Shown: positions 31,224 to 41,023, counted from the stretch's first letter. The stretch is DNA of 64,000 nucleotides from an uncultured Flavobacteriales bacterium (GCA_946482515.1 CAMLRS010000008.1:62001-126000); one strand, 5' to 3'. Numbers and translations: made by a program. Notes: generated by a model not told the origin, from the letters alone.

Positions 31224-32207
31224 ATGCGGCCGGAAGAACTCACAGGAAAGAAGATCTTGTACGGCTGCCTCGATTGGGGAAACGGTCACATTGCCCGCTC
31301 CGTGCCTTTGATCCTGCAACTGCAATCGCAGGGGAATCATGTGTTTTTCATGGGCTCGCCCGAACAGCAGACTGTGCTTTCGCGTTACGGTTTTACCGGA
31401 ACATTCAAGGAATTGCCGCCAACCGGTTTTCGCTTCAAAGGCGATGGTAATTTTGTCCTGGAAGCGCTGCGAAACGTCCGGATCGTTAGTAAAGCCGTTC
31501 GTCGCGACCAGGAACGTGTGAGCGATTATGCGCAGGCGCACGGCATCGATCTGATCCTTTCCGACCATCGTTACGGCGTGCGCTGCGATACCATTCCTTC
31601 GGTTTTTATCACACACCAGGTAGAGCTGCCGCCGAAAACGAACCCGGTAGCCCGCTGGATCCACCGTAAATGGATGGCCCGTTTCAATAGCATCTGGATC
31701 ATGGACGATGAGCAGAATCGCCTGGCAGGAACCTTGAGTAGATTTGTTCCGGGAAGTTGCTACATCGGACATTATTCGCGTTTTTCGCTGACGAACAGCA
31801 CAACGGAATCCGGCAAAGTTGTGGCGGTTATCAGCGGTCCTGAGCCGTATGCCGAGCAGTTTTTCAATGAAATGGTGAAAGCCGCTAATACTTCCCAACA
31901 GAAATGGACGATCGTGTGTTCGGCAAATTATGCTGCAGCTGCCGGCCTGAAAAAAGGAACTATTCTTGTCAACAATTGGAAACGGGCAGATGAAGCCATT
32001 GCTTCCGCCGAATACGTGGTTTCGCGAAACGGCTATACGACACTGATGGACCTGACTGTTTTACAGAAAAAAGCGATTCTCATTCCGACACCCGGACAGC
32101 TGGAACAACAGTATCTGGCTGTTTTACATCGTGAACATTCGTTGTGGAAGATGGTACCGGAACATAGCTTAATGCAGCATCTGGACGGGATCGAAAACGC
32201 CAATTAG
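31224..32207 (+). CDS. GT28/MurG-like glycosyltransferase
   Basis: 327 residues. The N-terminal GKKILYGCLDWGNGHIARSVPLILQLQSQG is the GxGH-type first Rossmann motif of GT-B enzymes. A second half has VVAVISGPEPY and the sugar-nucleotide pocket-like VVSRNGYTTLMDLTVLQKKAILIPTPGQLEQQYLA, as in MurG and related UDP-GlcNAc transferases. It is shorter than MurG, and the acceptor is unknown. It starts seven bases after kup and converges with the histidine-kinase gene four bases away. Confidence 0.8.
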   Translation: MRPEELTGKKILYGCLDWGNGHIARSVPLILQLQSQGNHVFFMGSPEQQTVLSRYGFTGTFKELPPTGFRFKGDGNFVLEALRNVRIVSKAVRRDQERVSDYAQAHGIDLILSDHRYGVRCDTIPSVFITHQVELPPKTNPVARWIHRKWMARFNSIWIMDDEQNRLAGTLSRFVPGSCYIGHYSRFSLTNSTTESGKVVAVISGPEPYAEQFFNEMVKAANTSQQKWTIVCSANYAAAAGLKKGTILVNNWKRADEAIASAEYVVSRNGYTTLMDLTVLQKKAILIPTPGQLEQQYLAVLHREHSLWKMVPEHSLMQHLDGIENAN

Positions 32208-32210
32208 CAT

Positions 32211-33299
32211 TTATCCTTTGATCGTCACGCCGCGAGATGAAACCAGCGTATTTGGATTTCCCTTGTATTTATCGAGTGAGAACGTGAACGTACTCCCGAT
32301 CCCGATCGTACTGCGAACGGAGATCGTTTGCTGGTGCGAATCGAGGATGTGCTTCACAATCGCCAGTCCGAGTCCTGAACCGCCTTCGTTGCGGTTACGG
32401 CTTTGTTCCACGCGGTAAAAACGCTCGAACAAACGCGGAATGTGCTTCGGATCGATTCCTAACCCATTATCGGAGATTTCTATTGTGACGATATCATCGA
32501 TGTCGTAAAAGCGCACGATCGTTTCACCACCGTCATTTCCATAGGCGATGGAATTATTGAGCAGGTTTGTGAGCACCTGCGCGATTTTCGCCCGGTCGGC
32601 TTTCACCATGAGCGCATTGGTGTATTCTTTCGAGAACCGCAGGGAAATGGCTTTTTCTTCGGCGCGCATTTCCAGGCTGTCCATGACTTCTTTGGCGAGG
32701 TCGCGGATATCGAACGGACGAATTTCGAGCTTCAGCTCGTTGACTTCCAGTTTGGTCAGCTCATCGAGGTCTTCCAGGATGTGCGTCATGCGCTCGATGG
32801 CTTTGGAAGCGCGTTCCAGGAAAATACGGTTCACTTTTTCGTCTTCGAGTGCGCCTTCGAGCAAGGTCAGGACATAGCCCTGTATGGAAAAAACCGGTGT
32901 TTTCAGCTCGTGGGCCAGGTTACCGATGAATTCCCGCCGGAATTTGTCCTGTTCTTTCAGTTGAACGATCTCGGTCTGCCGTTCTTCCGCCCATTCTTTC
33001 GTAGCCAGCTCGGCCTGACCGATAACGTCTTCGGTCATCGTCATGGTAAAGCTATCGTTGCCGGTGAGCTTTCCTTTGCGGATGGAACGGTATAGGATTT
33101 TCAGTCGTTCGTGGATGAAGCGTTTGATCAGCAGGAAAAAAACCAGGTAGGCAACAGCTCCCACTGCAAGCGGAAGTACCAGCCAGCTCCAATAGGGCAG
33201 ATGCACGAACGAGCCGATCACCAATACGGTTACAAACGTGATCAGGCTCAGTAAAATGCTTCCAATAAGTACGATGAAAATGGGACTGTTTTTTTTCAC
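32211..33299 (-). CDS. PhoR-like sensor histidine kinase
   Basis: 362 residues: two transmembrane helices at about 8-28 and 34-56, a short cytoplasmic linker, a HisKA dimer domain with the phosphorylated histidine in NLAHELKTPV near residue 130, and an HATPase domain (N box LTNLLNNSIAYG, DNGLGIDPKHIPRLFERF, GGSGLGLAIVKHIL). There is no periplasmic sensor loop of note, as in many PhoR-type kinases of this phylum. Its start overlaps the regulator stop by one base, so they form one transcript. Confidence 0.93.
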   Translation of the reverse strand: MKKNSPIFIVLIGSILLSLITFVTVLVIGSFVHLPYWSWLVLPLAVGAVAYLVFFLLIKRFIHERLKILYRSIRKGKLTGNDSFTMTMTEDVIGQAELATKEWAEERQTEIVQLKEQDKFRREFIGNLAHELKTPVFSIQGYVLTLLEGALEDEKVNRIFLERASKAIERMTHILEDLDELTKLEVNELKLEIRPFDIRDLAKEVMDSLEMRAEEKAISLRFSKEYTNALMVKADRAKIAQVLTNLLNNSIAYGNDGGETIVRFYDIDDIVTIEISDNGLGIDPKHIPRLFERFYRVEQSRNRNEGGSGLGLAIVKHILDSHQQTISVRSTIGIGSTFTFSLDKYKGNPNTLVSSRGVTIKG

Positions 33300-33985
33300 T
33301 ACTCTGAGAATGTATAACCGACACCTTTGATAGTACGAATATACGATTCTCCAAGCTTCTCGCGCAATTTACGGATGTGAACGTCGATGGTGCGCTCACC
33401 GACAATGGTTTCATCGCCCCAGACGGTTGCCAGGATCTGTTCGCGGGTGAAGACTTTCCCCGGGCGCGAAGCCAGCAATTCGATCAGCTCGAATTCTTTC
33501 TTCGGTAGCAGGATTTCCTGTCCTTCGAGCAATACGAGAAAGCGCTCGCGGTTCACAACGATGGCCGAGCTGCTGCTTTCCGGCTCCTGGCCGTTCTTTC
33601 TTCCGGCACGGCGGAGCAATGCTTCCACTTTGCTGATCAGTAATCTTGGACGAATGGGTTTGGTAATGTAATCGTCGGCACCGGCTTCAAAACCTGCAAC
33701 CTGTGAATAGTCTTCCGCACGGGAAGTCAGGAAAGCGATCAGTGGTGAATTGAGCTGCAGCTCCTGTCGGATAGTCTGACAAGCTTCGATGCCGTCCATG
33801 CGTGGCATCATGACGTCCATCAGGATGAGATCGGGAGCAATTTTCTGGGTCATTTCAACGCCTTCGAGGCCGTTGGATGCAGTGAATACGCGGTAGCCCT
33901 CACGTTCGAGGTTGTATTGAAGAAAATCGAGGATGTCGCGTTCGTCGTCTACCAGCAGAATAGTTTGTGTCTTGGATGTCTGCAT
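33299..33985 (-). CDS. PhoB/OmpR-type response regulator
   Basis: 228 residues. Receiver domain with acidic VDDERD, phospho-acceptor Asp in LILMDVMMPRMDG near residue 58 and Lys in ITKPIRP; winged-helix DNA-binding domain with FELIELLASRPGKVFTREQILATVWG and RTIDVHIRKLREKLG. The start is the ATG at 33985; an apparent upstream TTG start lies inside the -7 box. It is a close paralogue of the regulator at 50123, whose neighbours are phosphate genes. Confidence 0.94.
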   Translation of the reverse strand: MQTSKTQTILLVDDERDILDFLQYNLEREGYRVFTASNGLEGVEMTQKIAPDLILMDVMMPRMDGIEACQTIRQELQLNSPLIAFLTSRAEDYSQVAGFEAGADDYITKPIRPRLLISKVEALLRRAGRKNGQEPESSSSAIVVNRERFLVLLEGQEILLPKKEFELIELLASRPGKVFTREQILATVWGDETIVGERTIDVHIRKLREKLGESYIRTIKGVGYTFSE

Positions 33986-34009
33986 TGTGTGTTGGTCTAA
34001 TTTACTATG

Positions 34010-34017
34010 CAAAAGTA
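34010..34017 (-). promoter_or_regulatory. -7 box for the regulator-kinase pair
   Basis: Minus strand TACTTTTG, 24 bases before the ATG at 33985. Confidence 0.55.
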
Positions 34018-34143
34018 CCGGGGTGGCTTTCCTTTATGTTTACAGTGAGGTTACCAAATAATTAAATAAGGAAAGAGCAATGTTAAGTGAACATATCCTG
34101 GACGTAACAATTGATTTACATTCGGCGATCAGCGGTTTGTCGT

Positions 34144-34151
34144 TATCTTTG
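34144..34151 (+). promoter_or_regulatory. -7 box for truA, near-leaderless
   Basis: TATCTTTG, seven bases before the ATG at 34159; it lies inside the longer open frame and so argues for the later start. Confidence 0.6.
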
Positions 34152-34158
34152 CCCGCAG

Positions 34159-34893
34159 ATGACACAGCGTTATTTCATAGAGCTGGCTTACGACGGTACG
34201 CGTTACTGCGGCTGGCAACGGCAACCGAACGGTAGTTCCGTGCAGGAGACTATTGAACGCGCTCTGACGCAGCTGCATAGCGGAAAAGAAGTGGCTATCG
34301 TGGGTTGTGGACGGACCGATACCGGCGTTCACGCTCAGTTTTTCGTGGCGCATGCCGACCTGGAATCTGGAACCGATACAGAACAGCTATGCTACAAGCT
34401 CAACAAGATGCTGCCACCCGATATTGCGATCTTTCGGATCTATCCGGTAGATGCGGAACTGCACGCGCGATTTTCGGCTACGAAGCGCACGTACCGCTAT
34501 TTCATCCATCACACCAAAAACGCTTTCCTGAAAAACAGCCTGTATTTACCCCACGAGCTGGATATGGAAGCCATGAACCGTGCTGCTCAGGTTTTTCTCG
34601 GAACGCAGGATTTCACTTCGCTGTCGAAGCTGCACACGGATGTGAAAACCAATATCTGCACGGTAACGCACGCGCAATGGGTGCAGCAGGGCGAACAATG
34701 GTATTTTGAGATCAGTGCCGATCGTTTCCTCCGGAACATGGTAAGAGCAACGGTCGGAACGCTATTGGATGTCGGCCGCGGAAAGATTACGGAAGCGGAC
34801 GTGAAAGCCATTCTCGAAGCCAAAGACCGCGGCGAAGCGAAAGTGTCGGTAGATGCGAAGGGCTTGTTTTTGTGGGATGTTTGTTATAGTTGA
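34159..34893 (+). CDS. truA: tRNA pseudouridine(38-40) synthase TruA
   Basis: Isomerises uridines 38-40 in the anticodon arm. The catalytic Asp is in GCGRTDTGVHA near residue 53; YFIELAYDGTRYCGWQRQ starts the fold and RFLRNMVRATVGTLLDVGRG is the second conserved block. 244 residues from 34159. The stop codon TGA is inside an AGTTGATGAG repeat word, which starts the repeat block downstream. Confidence 0.95.
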   Translation: MTQRYFIELAYDGTRYCGWQRQPNGSSVQETIERALTQLHSGKEVAIVGCGRTDTGVHAQFFVAHADLESGTDTEQLCYKLNKMLPPDIAIFRIYPVDAELHARFSATKRTYRYFIHHTKNAFLKNSLYLPHELDMEAMNRAAQVFLGTQDFTSLSKLHTDVKTNICTVTHAQWVQQGEQWYFEISADRFLRNMVRATVGTLLDVGRGKITEADVKAILEAKDRGEAKVSVDAKGLFLWDVCYS

Positions 34894-35161
34894 TGAGTTG
34901 CTGGGTTGACGAGTTTTTGAGTTAGTCTCCGGTCTGAAGTTCCAATCAAACATCAAAAATTCAAAATCCAACATTTTTATGGAATTCGTTTTAGAGTTGG
35001 CAAGCTGCTGCTATGAATGTAGAAACTAACTCAGCTGCTCCCCAACTCTAAAACTCCTCAACCAATTGTATCTTTAGTCTTCCGGTCTTCAGTCCCCAGT
35101 CTTGAAACCAAACTAGCAACTCATAACTTCAAACTTCAAACTATCAACTTCCAACTACAAA
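34894..35161. repeat. Converging 3'-anchored repeat blocks of truA and tyrS
   Basis: The gap between the convergent truA and tyrS has no gene. On the plus side, GTTGATGAGTT units then AGTCTCCGGTCTGAAG follow truA. From the tyrS side the minus strand reads GTAGTTGGAAGTTGATAG-type units right from the tyrS stop. The middle carries GATGTT/AACATC words and GTCTTCAGTC units. Each gene thus has its own sense-oriented block. Confidence 0.7.
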
Positions 35162-36442
35162 CTACTCAACCACCACAATGAAATTGCTCTTCTTACCCTT
35201 TCCGAGCAGGATGTACTTTTCATTGATGAGGTGTTCGGTCGTTACAAGCGTGTCTTCGCCTACTTTTTCCTTGTTGAGGGAAATCGCGTTGGCTTTGAGT
35301 TCGCGACGTGCTTCGCTGTTAGAGCTCAGGAATCCCGATTTTGCTCCCAGCAATTCCACGATACCGATGCCTTCCTGAAGCTCGGACTTGGCAACTGTTG
35401 CCTGTGGAACGCCTTTGAAAACGCTCAGGAAATCGGCTTCGGAAAGTGATCTCAGGTCGTCAGAAGTAGATTTACCGAACAGGATGTTGCTCGCTGCAAT
35501 GGCTGCAGTAAGTGCTCCGGCACCGTGTACGCGTTCGGTTACTTCTTCTGCAATGGCTTTTTGCAAGATGCGCAGGTGTGGCGCTTCATTGTGTTCTTTT
35601 TCGAGCGCTTCGATCTCTTCGCGCGATTTCAAGGTGTAGAAACGGATCAATTTCACCGCATCGGCATCCGAAGCGTTGAGCCAGAACTGGTAGAATTCGA
35701 ACGGCGATGTTTTGTTTGCATCCAGCCACACGGTCCCGGATTCGGTTTTCCCGAATTTACCACCATCGGCTTTGGTAAGCAGGGGGCACGTGAAAGCAAA
35801 GGCTTCGCCGCCGGCAATGCGACGTACGAGCTCTGTTCCGGTAGTGATATTTCCCCACTGATCGGAACCACCGAATTGTACCCGGCAATTCTTTTCGCGG
35901 AACAAATGCAGGAAATCGTAGCCCTGGAGCAGCTGGTAGCTGAATTCAGTAAATGAAATACCGGTTTCAATGCGTTTTTTCACCGAATCCTTGGCCATCA
36001 TGTAATTCACGGTGATGTGCTTGCCCACGTCGCGGATAAACGACAGGAACGAAAATTCCTTCATCCAGTCGTAGTTGTTCACCAATTCGGCTTTGTTGTT
36101 GCCGTTTTCAAAATCGAGGAAACGGCGCAATTGCGCTTTCACCGATTCTACGTTGTGGTTCAATGTGGCTTCGTCGAGCAGGTTGCGTTCCGCCGATTTC
36201 CCGGAAGGATCGCCCACCATTCCCGTGGCGCCGCCAACGAGTGCAAGCGGCTTGTGACCACCCAGCTGAAAGTGTTTCAACAGCATGATCGGTAATAAGT
36301 TACCCACGTGGAGTGAATCGGAAGTAGGATCGAACCCAACATAACCGGTGGTCATTTCCTTGAGGAGTTGTTCTTCCAATCCGGGCATGATATCCTGTAC
36401 CATCCCTCTCCAACGAAGTTCTTCGATTACGTTTGTGTTCAT
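35162..36442 (-). CDS. tyrS: Tyrosyl-tRNA synthetase
   Basis: Class Ic aminoacyl-tRNA synthetase for tyrosine. The HIGH-like motif is in [13 protein letters not shown] near residue 50 and the KMSKS-like motif in GKFGKTESG near residue 230. The tyrosine pocket region [12 protein letters not shown] and the C-terminal S4 domain ([19 protein letters not shown]) are present. 426 residues. A leader of about 40 bases with a small CTGCC/GGCAG hairpin precedes the start; no leader peptide with Tyr codons was found. The last codons V-E-stop (GTT GAG TAG) run into repeat words. Confidence 0.96.
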   Translation of the reverse strand: MNTNVIEELRWRGMVQDIMPGLEEQLLKEMTTGYVGFDPTSDSLHVGNLLPIMLLKHFQLGGHKPLALVGGATGMVGDPSGKSAERNLLDEATLNHNVESVKAQLRRFLDFENGNNKAELVNNYDWMKEFSFLSFIRDVGKHITVNYMMAKDSVKKRIETGISFTEFSYQLLQGYDFLHLFREKNCRVQFGGSDQWGNITTGTELVRRIAGGEAFAFTCPLLTKADGGKFGKTESGTVWLDANKTSPFEFYQFWLNASDADAVKLIRFYTLKSREEIEALEKEHNEAPHLRILQKAIAEEVTERVHGAGALTAAIAASNILFGKSTSDDLRSLSEADFLSVFKGVPQATVAKSELQEGIGIVELLGAKSGFLSSNSEARRELKANAISLNKEKVGEDTLVTTEHLINEKYILLGKGKKSNFIVVVE

Positions 36443-36487
36443 GATCTTTTTTTGCTAATTCACCCTGCCTTTATCGGCAGACGGGCA

Positions 36488-36495
36488 CAAAAATA
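36488..36495 (-). promoter_or_regulatory. -7 box for tyrS
   Basis: Minus strand TATTTTTG, 45 bases before the ATG. Confidence 0.5.
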
Positions 36496-36581
36496 GCGCT
36501 TTGACCGAAAATAACGGGTGAACCGGCACCCGACAACGGGCTTTTTTTTGCGCTTATGGAACGAAAACGTATCTTCACGAC

Positions 36582-37271
36582 ATGCTGAAAACCAGGAAAG
36601 AAATCGTATTTGTGGTCTTGGCCGGGATTTTTATCACCAGCGCCATCGTCGCAGAGCTCATTTCGTGTAAACAAGTCGACATCGGATTGTACCCAATTAT
36701 TGCCGGAATTGTTCCGTGGCCGATTGTGTTCCTGCTCACGGATGTCATGAACGAATTTTACGGAAAACAAGCCGTCAGAAGGCTGAGTTTCATTACCTGC
36801 GGACTCATCGCGTTTTGTTTCCTGCTGGTCTATGTTGCGGTTATTCTGCCAACAGATTCAGGCTCTTATGCAACCGAGCAGGAATTCAACAAATTATTCG
36901 GTGGCTCGCTCCCCATCATGATCGGAAGCATCACGGCGTTTATCATCTCCCAGATGATCGATGTGCGTTTGTTCTGGTTTTTCCGAAAGCTGACCGGCGA
37001 AAAATACATCTGGCTCCGAAGCACGGGCTCGACTGTTGTGAGCCAGTTTGCTGATTCATTTATAGTCTTGTTCATCGGGTTTTACCTGCCGGGCAACAAG
37101 ACCTTTGACCAAATCATGTTCCTGTGTGTAACGGGCTACCTGACGAAGCTCGTGATCGCTGTTTGCCTTACGCCATTGATTTACGTTGTCAGAGGCGGAA
37201 TGCGTTCCCTGTTCGGTGAAAAAGTCGCAGAGGAATTGTCGTTGAACGCGGCGAAAGAATCTCTGCCCTAA
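36582..37271 (+). CDS. Queuosine precursor transporter (YhhQ/QueT-like)
   Basis: 229-residue inner-membrane protein with about six helices. IPLLTDVMNEFYGK-like LLTDVMNEFYGKQAVRR and TGSTVVSQFADSFIVLFIGF are marks of the VUT_1/YhhQ family that imports 7-cyano-7-deazaguanine or its precursor for queuosine in tRNA. It is divergent from tyrS, and the stop is followed directly by GTCTTCAGTC repeat words. Substrate is from family knowledge only. Confidence 0.85.
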   Translation: MLKTRKEIVFVVLAGIFITSAIVAELISCKQVDIGLYPIIAGIVPWPIVFLLTDVMNEFYGKQAVRRLSFITCGLIAFCFLLVYVAVILPTDSGSYATEQEFNKLFGGSLPIMIGSITAFIISQMIDVRLFWFFRKLTGEKYIWLRSTGSTVVSQFADSFIVLFIGFYLPGNKTFDQIMFLCVTGYLTKLVIAVCLTPLIYVVRGGMRSLFGEKVAEELSLNAAKESLP

Positions 37272-37471
37272 GTCTTCAGTCCGCAGTCTTCAGTCAATCG
37301 GTCGCCGGTTGGTCTGATGTCTCATTAATGTCCGGTACAACGAATTGATAATCAAATACGATTGTCCCATTTGTCTTGCGACTGTCCGCTTCGGAAGTAC
37401 AAAAGTTAGAAGTTGATCGATTAATTAACCACCAACTTCCAACTATATAACTTCCAACTTCCAACTAATAA
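37272..37471. repeat. Converging repeat blocks after yhhQ and the 59-residue gene
   Basis: From the plus side GTCTTCAGTCCGCAGTCTTC units start at the yhhQ stop. From the minus side TAGTTATTAGTTGGAAGTTGG units start at the stop of the small gene. No other feature. Confidence 0.65.
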
Positions 37472-37651
37472 CTATGAGCCGCAGGAAAGGCACTCATCGT
37501 CCTCATCCAGCTCCGGGTGCGCTTCGATTTCCGGGTTCAGCTGTTTTTTCAGCTCGTAAATGCGTTGTTGCGTTTCGCCGTCTTCAAAAAGATTGCCTGT
37601 AAGCGTGGCTTTGAGTCGTTTGATCTCGTCTTGAATTTGTGTTGTTTCCAT
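37472..37651 (-). CDS. 59-residue acidic protein ending CLSCGS
   Basis: Short gene below most length cut-offs: METTQIQDEIKRLKATLTG, then a helical charged middle (GETQQRIYELKKQLNPEIE) and an acidic end DELDEDDECLSCGS-like with a CxxC pair. The stop codon starts a repeat block of the type seen after real genes, and a near-consensus -7 box (TATCTTTA) lies about 25 bases upstream of the ATG. Both argue that it is real. Function unknown; the single CxxC could bind metal as a dimer or act in redox, which is speculation. Confidence 0.6.
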   Translation of the reverse strand: METTQIQDEIKRLKATLTGNLFEDGETQQRIYELKKQLNPEIEAHPELDEDDECLSCGS

Positions 37652-37783
37652 CGATTCTGAATGTAAAATTGCAACGTTAAAGATACGGTGGTTTTCGTCC
37701 TTAAACGAACTGCTTCGTTGGAAGAAATGAACAGGGTGGAGTTAGTTTCTGATCAATGCATGCATAATTCAGAATGCAGAATT

Positions 37784-37816
37784 GCTCTGCGCTCTTTGCG
37801 ATAACTCTGCGGTGAA
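37784..37816 (-). repeat. CCGCAGAG/CGCAAAG word after gldA
   Basis: Minus strand, six bases past the gldA stop: TTCACCGCAGAGTTATCGC and AAAGAGCGCAGAG in series, followed by GAATTATGCATGC. It is one more stop-anchored repeat word. Confidence 0.6.
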
Positions 37817-37821
37817 AAAAA

Positions 37822-38724
37822 TTAACGTGTCAGCTCCTTGAACACTTCTTCGAGCGTTTTTTCTTCGGTGCGGAGCGTGATAACGAGCAGGCCGTTCGAC
37901 TGGGCGAATTGAGCCACGGCTTTGCGGAGATCGTTTTCGTGCTGGCTTTCGATCAGGAAGCTGTTCCCGGTGACTTTTTCCACTTTGGAAACACCCGGGA
38001 TCTTTTGCAGCACGTTGCGGGAAACTTCTCCGTCGAATTCGGCGTAAACCACCTGGTGACCGGCTTCGTATTGCAGTTCCGAAGCACTGCTGTCGGCAAC
38101 CAATTGTCCTTTCTTGATAATGATCACGCGGTCGCAGATGGCTTCCACTTCCTGCATGATATGTGTGGAAAGCATTACCGTTTTTTCCTCTCCGATGGTT
38201 TTGATCAGCTGACGGATCTCGACCAGCTGGTTCGGATCCAGACCGGAAGTCGGCTCATCGAGGATCAGCACTTCCGGGTTGTGGATAATGGCCTGGGCCA
38301 ATCCCACACGCTGGCGGTAACCTTTCGACAGCATGCCGATTTTTTTGTTCTGCTCAACTTCGAGTCCCACCAGCCCGATCATTTCCTTCACGCGGTTGCG
38401 CACGTTCGAGACTTTGTAGATGCTGCCGACGAATTCGAGGTATTCCTTCACGTACATATCGAGGTAAAGCGGATTGTTCTCCGGCAGGTAACCGATGCGG
38501 CGGCGCGTTTCCAGCGATTGTTCCGAAACACTCATTCCGCAAACGTTCACAATGCCTTCTGTTGCCGGGATGAATCCTGTGATGATCTTCATCGTGGTGG
38601 ATTTTCCTGCACCGTTTGGCCCAAGGAACCCGACAATTTCTCCTTTACCAACGGAAAAAGAGATGTTATTGACGGCTGCCTGTTCGCCATAATACTTGGA
38701 AAGGTTCTTTACTTCGATAGACAT
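37822..38724 (-). CDS. gldA: ABC transporter ATPase GldA
   Basis: ATP-binding subunit of the GldA-GldF-GldG transporter linked to gliding motility in Flavobacterium. Walker A LGPNGAGKSTTMK near residue 38, signature LSKGYRQRVGLAQA (LSKGY is typical of this subfamily), Walker B VLILDEPTSGLDP, and a C-terminal domain of about 90 residues ending EEVFKELTR. 300 residues. The gldF and gldG genes are not in the window next to it. A near -7 box (TATCTTCG) lies about 19 bases upstream. Confidence 0.88.
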   Translation of the reverse strand: MSIEVKNLSKYYGEQAAVNNISFSVGKGEIVGFLGPNGAGKSTTMKIITGFIPATEGIVNVCGMSVSEQSLETRRRIGYLPENNPLYLDMYVKEYLEFVGSIYKVSNVRNRVKEMIGLVGLEVEQNKKIGMLSKGYRQRVGLAQAIIHNPEVLILDEPTSGLDPNQLVEIRQLIKTIGEEKTVMLSTHIMQEVEAICDRVIIIKKGQLVADSSASELQYEAGHQVVYAEFDGEVSRNVLQKIPGVSKVEKVTGNSFLIESQHENDLRKAVAQFAQSNGLLVITLRTEEKTLEEVFKELTR

Positions 38725-38811
38725 GAAAACTGAACTTTGGCACGAAGATAACGAATATTCAAGGAATCGGGTTGGTATGCCGGTGGCACATGGCGGCTGT
38801 TTTTTGGAAAT

Positions 38812-38842
38812 AAAAAGCCCGTGTTCCGAGACACGGGCTTTT
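38812..38842 (-). terminator. Terminator after the T9SS cargo gene
   Basis: Stem AAAAGCCCGTGT/ACACGGGCTTTT on the minus strand followed by TTTTTATT; symmetric enough to work on either strand. Confidence 0.85.
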
Positions 38843-38885
38843 ACCCTGCCAAACTACTATTGTTTTGATTTAGGTGAAAAGATGG

Positions 38886-40898
38886 TTAATACAGGATGAA
38901 GCGTTGGGGTGCTATCTCGGAAATTTCAGATTGCAGAACAAGCGTGTAAATACCTTCGGTTAGCTTGCTTTTATCAAGGACGATGAATCCGCCGCCTTTT
39001 TGCAGGGCGATTTCCTGTTCTGAACACAATTGACCGAGCGTGTTGTAAACCAGCGCACGCACGGTTTCTGAGCGGTTCACGTTGTACTCCAGGTGGAGCT
39101 CTTCACCCGCATGCGATGGATTCGGGTAAAGTGTGAATTCGTAAGCTGGCAGACAGTCGTTCGAAACGGTGATCGGAAGGTATTCTTCCGTCGCTCCGTT
39201 CTGATCCGTTTGCGTCAACCGGAGGTACGCGTACTTACTGTTTCTGAAGCTGTATTCATAGTAGCTTTCTGTAACGGCGTTTCCTGCGGCTGGCAGAACC
39301 GCGATTTTTTCGAAACTCAGGCCATCAGAGCTGCCCGAAAGAGTGAAATGATCCGACTGGTGTTCTGCAGCGGTTACCCATGAAACAAGTACCTCATCGT
39401 CGTCGCAGTCAGCGTTGAACGATTTGAGCTCAACCGGCAGAGGCGTTGCGCCGGAAACGGTTGCAAGCGTGAAATACAGGCGGGAGCCGGTTCCGAGATT
39501 GGCAACTCCTACAAATTCAATGACATTGGGGTAGGTGGCATTGAATGTAGCCGGAATGGCTTCCACCGTCGCGTTGGAAAAATTGCCATCGTCGTCTACC
39601 AGCAGACGCAAGTTGGCCAGCTGGGCAGCCGTTGTAATCGGCATATTGTTCAGGATCATGGTGCGATCGAAGCCGATGGTGACGTTCTGCGTGAAATTGG
39701 TTGCCCTGGCCAGCCATTCGCGGTGAATCTTTGCATAAATACCTACCGGAACCTGCGGATCCCACGTACTGGCGTTTCCGCTGCCGGTAGAAGCGAGGTT
39801 GTCGCCCACCATGAAGTAGCTGTTGTCGTTGGCAATGCCGGTTGCCTGGCTGCCATTCGTTCCGGAAAGCGCTGCAGTGCTGATGGATAAGAGATTTCCG
39901 GAATTGGCATAATTCACCGACTTGCTTTGTTTCTGGTGTAAAGCGGCGATATCATTCCGGCCGATTCCGATAATGTTGTTGTTGTAAGCTGTGTTTGTGG
40001 CGGAGTTCCAGATCGTGAGCTGGTTGCCACCTGTCCATTTGGTGGCGGCATTGTCTGTTGCCGTGTAATTTTTTGGTTGTGCGACCAGTGTAATGCCGTG
40101 TTTCAGCGCCAGGTAGCTGTTGATATTGCTGCGCTCGTTGGCTGTCAGGTTTCCGCCTACCATCAGGATTTCAGAACAGGTCGTCAGCAATGGCCGAGGT
40201 GTAAAACCGGTATTAAAGCCGTTGAAAATCATGACCGGATTTCCCGCACCACCGGAATATCCGGGACCTGCTGTTTCTACCGAGCTGCTGACCTGGGTCG
40301 AATTGCAGTAAATTCTGCCCGACCAGCTAAAAGAAGCACCCTCGTTGGCAGTATTGTACATGAACGGGTAATTCACATTCCACATCGCATTGATATTTGC
40401 ATTGGTGTGATTGTACCGCAGAGCGAATGTTCCGAAATCATCGCCGTAAACGCTGCCTGACCCCGCATTATAAGGCATACCAAAATAATAATTGGTTGCA
40501 CTGGCAAAATTGTGCAGCTCACGCCATTGATTGGGGGCAGCGGGCGGGCCTGTCATAGCGGTCGTTTCGACCAGCTGAAGGACGTAAAAAATATTTGCCG
40601 GACTCAGGCCGCTGACTACCGCGTCGGGAAAAGTCATATAGGCAGTACCGCCGAAAGTCAAAGAAGGATTGTAATTGAAATAAGTTGCGGCAGCATAAGT
40701 CGAGGTGGAATTGTAGGTAGCCGTTCCCGTAAATGTCGGGTTATTGGAACCGGCCTGATTGACCCATGCGTTAACAGCTGCTCCGTTGGTGGTAGAAGAA
40801 GTACCTGTGAGTGCTTTTAACCAGATGCGAACGTCCAGCTGTGAGAACAATTCACCAGAGCTTAAAGATAGAAGTAGTAAAAGTGTAACCTTTTTCAT
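38886..40898 (-). CDS. Large T9SS-exported protein with C-terminal sorting domain
   Basis: 670 residues. Signal peptide ending ELFSQ. The N-terminal half (about 20-260) is beta-rich with LamG/lectin-like texture and many Asn, Thr, Ser and Gly; the middle has VARATNF-type strands. The C-terminus (about 585-670, FTLYPNPSHAGEELHLEY ... GIYTLVLQSE) is a type A T9SS sorting domain, so the protein should be exported by the gld machinery and anchored outside. Seen: signal and sorting domains. Inferred: surface or secreted adhesin/binding role. Divergent from the AraC-type gene. Confidence 0.88.
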   Translation of the reverse strand: MKKVTLLLLLSLSSGELFSQLDVRIWLKALTGTSSTTNGAAVNAWVNQAGSNNPTFTGTATYNSTSTYAAATYFNYNPSLTFGGTAYMTFPDAVVSGLSPANIFYVLQLVETTAMTGPPAAPNQWRELHNFASATNYYFGMPYNAGSGSVYGDDFGTFALRYNHTNANINAMWNVNYPFMYNTANEGASFSWSGRIYCNSTQVSSSVETAGPGYSGGAGNPVMIFNGFNTGFTPRPLLTTCSEILMVGGNLTANERSNINSYLALKHGITLVAQPKNYTATDNAATKWTGGNQLTIWNSATNTAYNNNIIGIGRNDIAALHQKQSKSVNYANSGNLLSISTAALSGTNGSQATGIANDNSYFMVGDNLASTGSGNASTWDPQVPVGIYAKIHREWLARATNFTQNVTIGFDRTMILNNMPITTAAQLANLRLLVDDDGNFSNATVEAIPATFNATYPNVIEFVGVANLGTGSRLYFTLATVSGATPLPVELKSFNADCDDDEVLVSWVTAAEHQSDHFTLSGSSDGLSFEKIAVLPAAGNAVTESYYEYSFRNSKYAYLRLTQTDQNGATEEYLPITVSNDCLPAYEFTLYPNPSHAGEELHLEYNVNRSETVRALVYNTLGQLCSEQEIALQKGGGFIVLDKSKLTEGIYTLVLQSEISEIAPQRFILY

Positions 40899-41023
40899 AA
40901 AGGGGTGATTTTTCGGTGAATGTAGACTGGAACTGGGGCTCAGGGACTTCGGATTTATAATTCCGAATAAGAAAAGCGTTCAATTCAAAGGAAAAAAACA
41001 ACTTTGTAGAAAATATAACGACT

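Noticed and set aside
33986..34012. TTG start for the PhoB-like regulator
   Set aside because: The TTG is inside the -7 box TACTTTTG, so it would not be in the mRNA.
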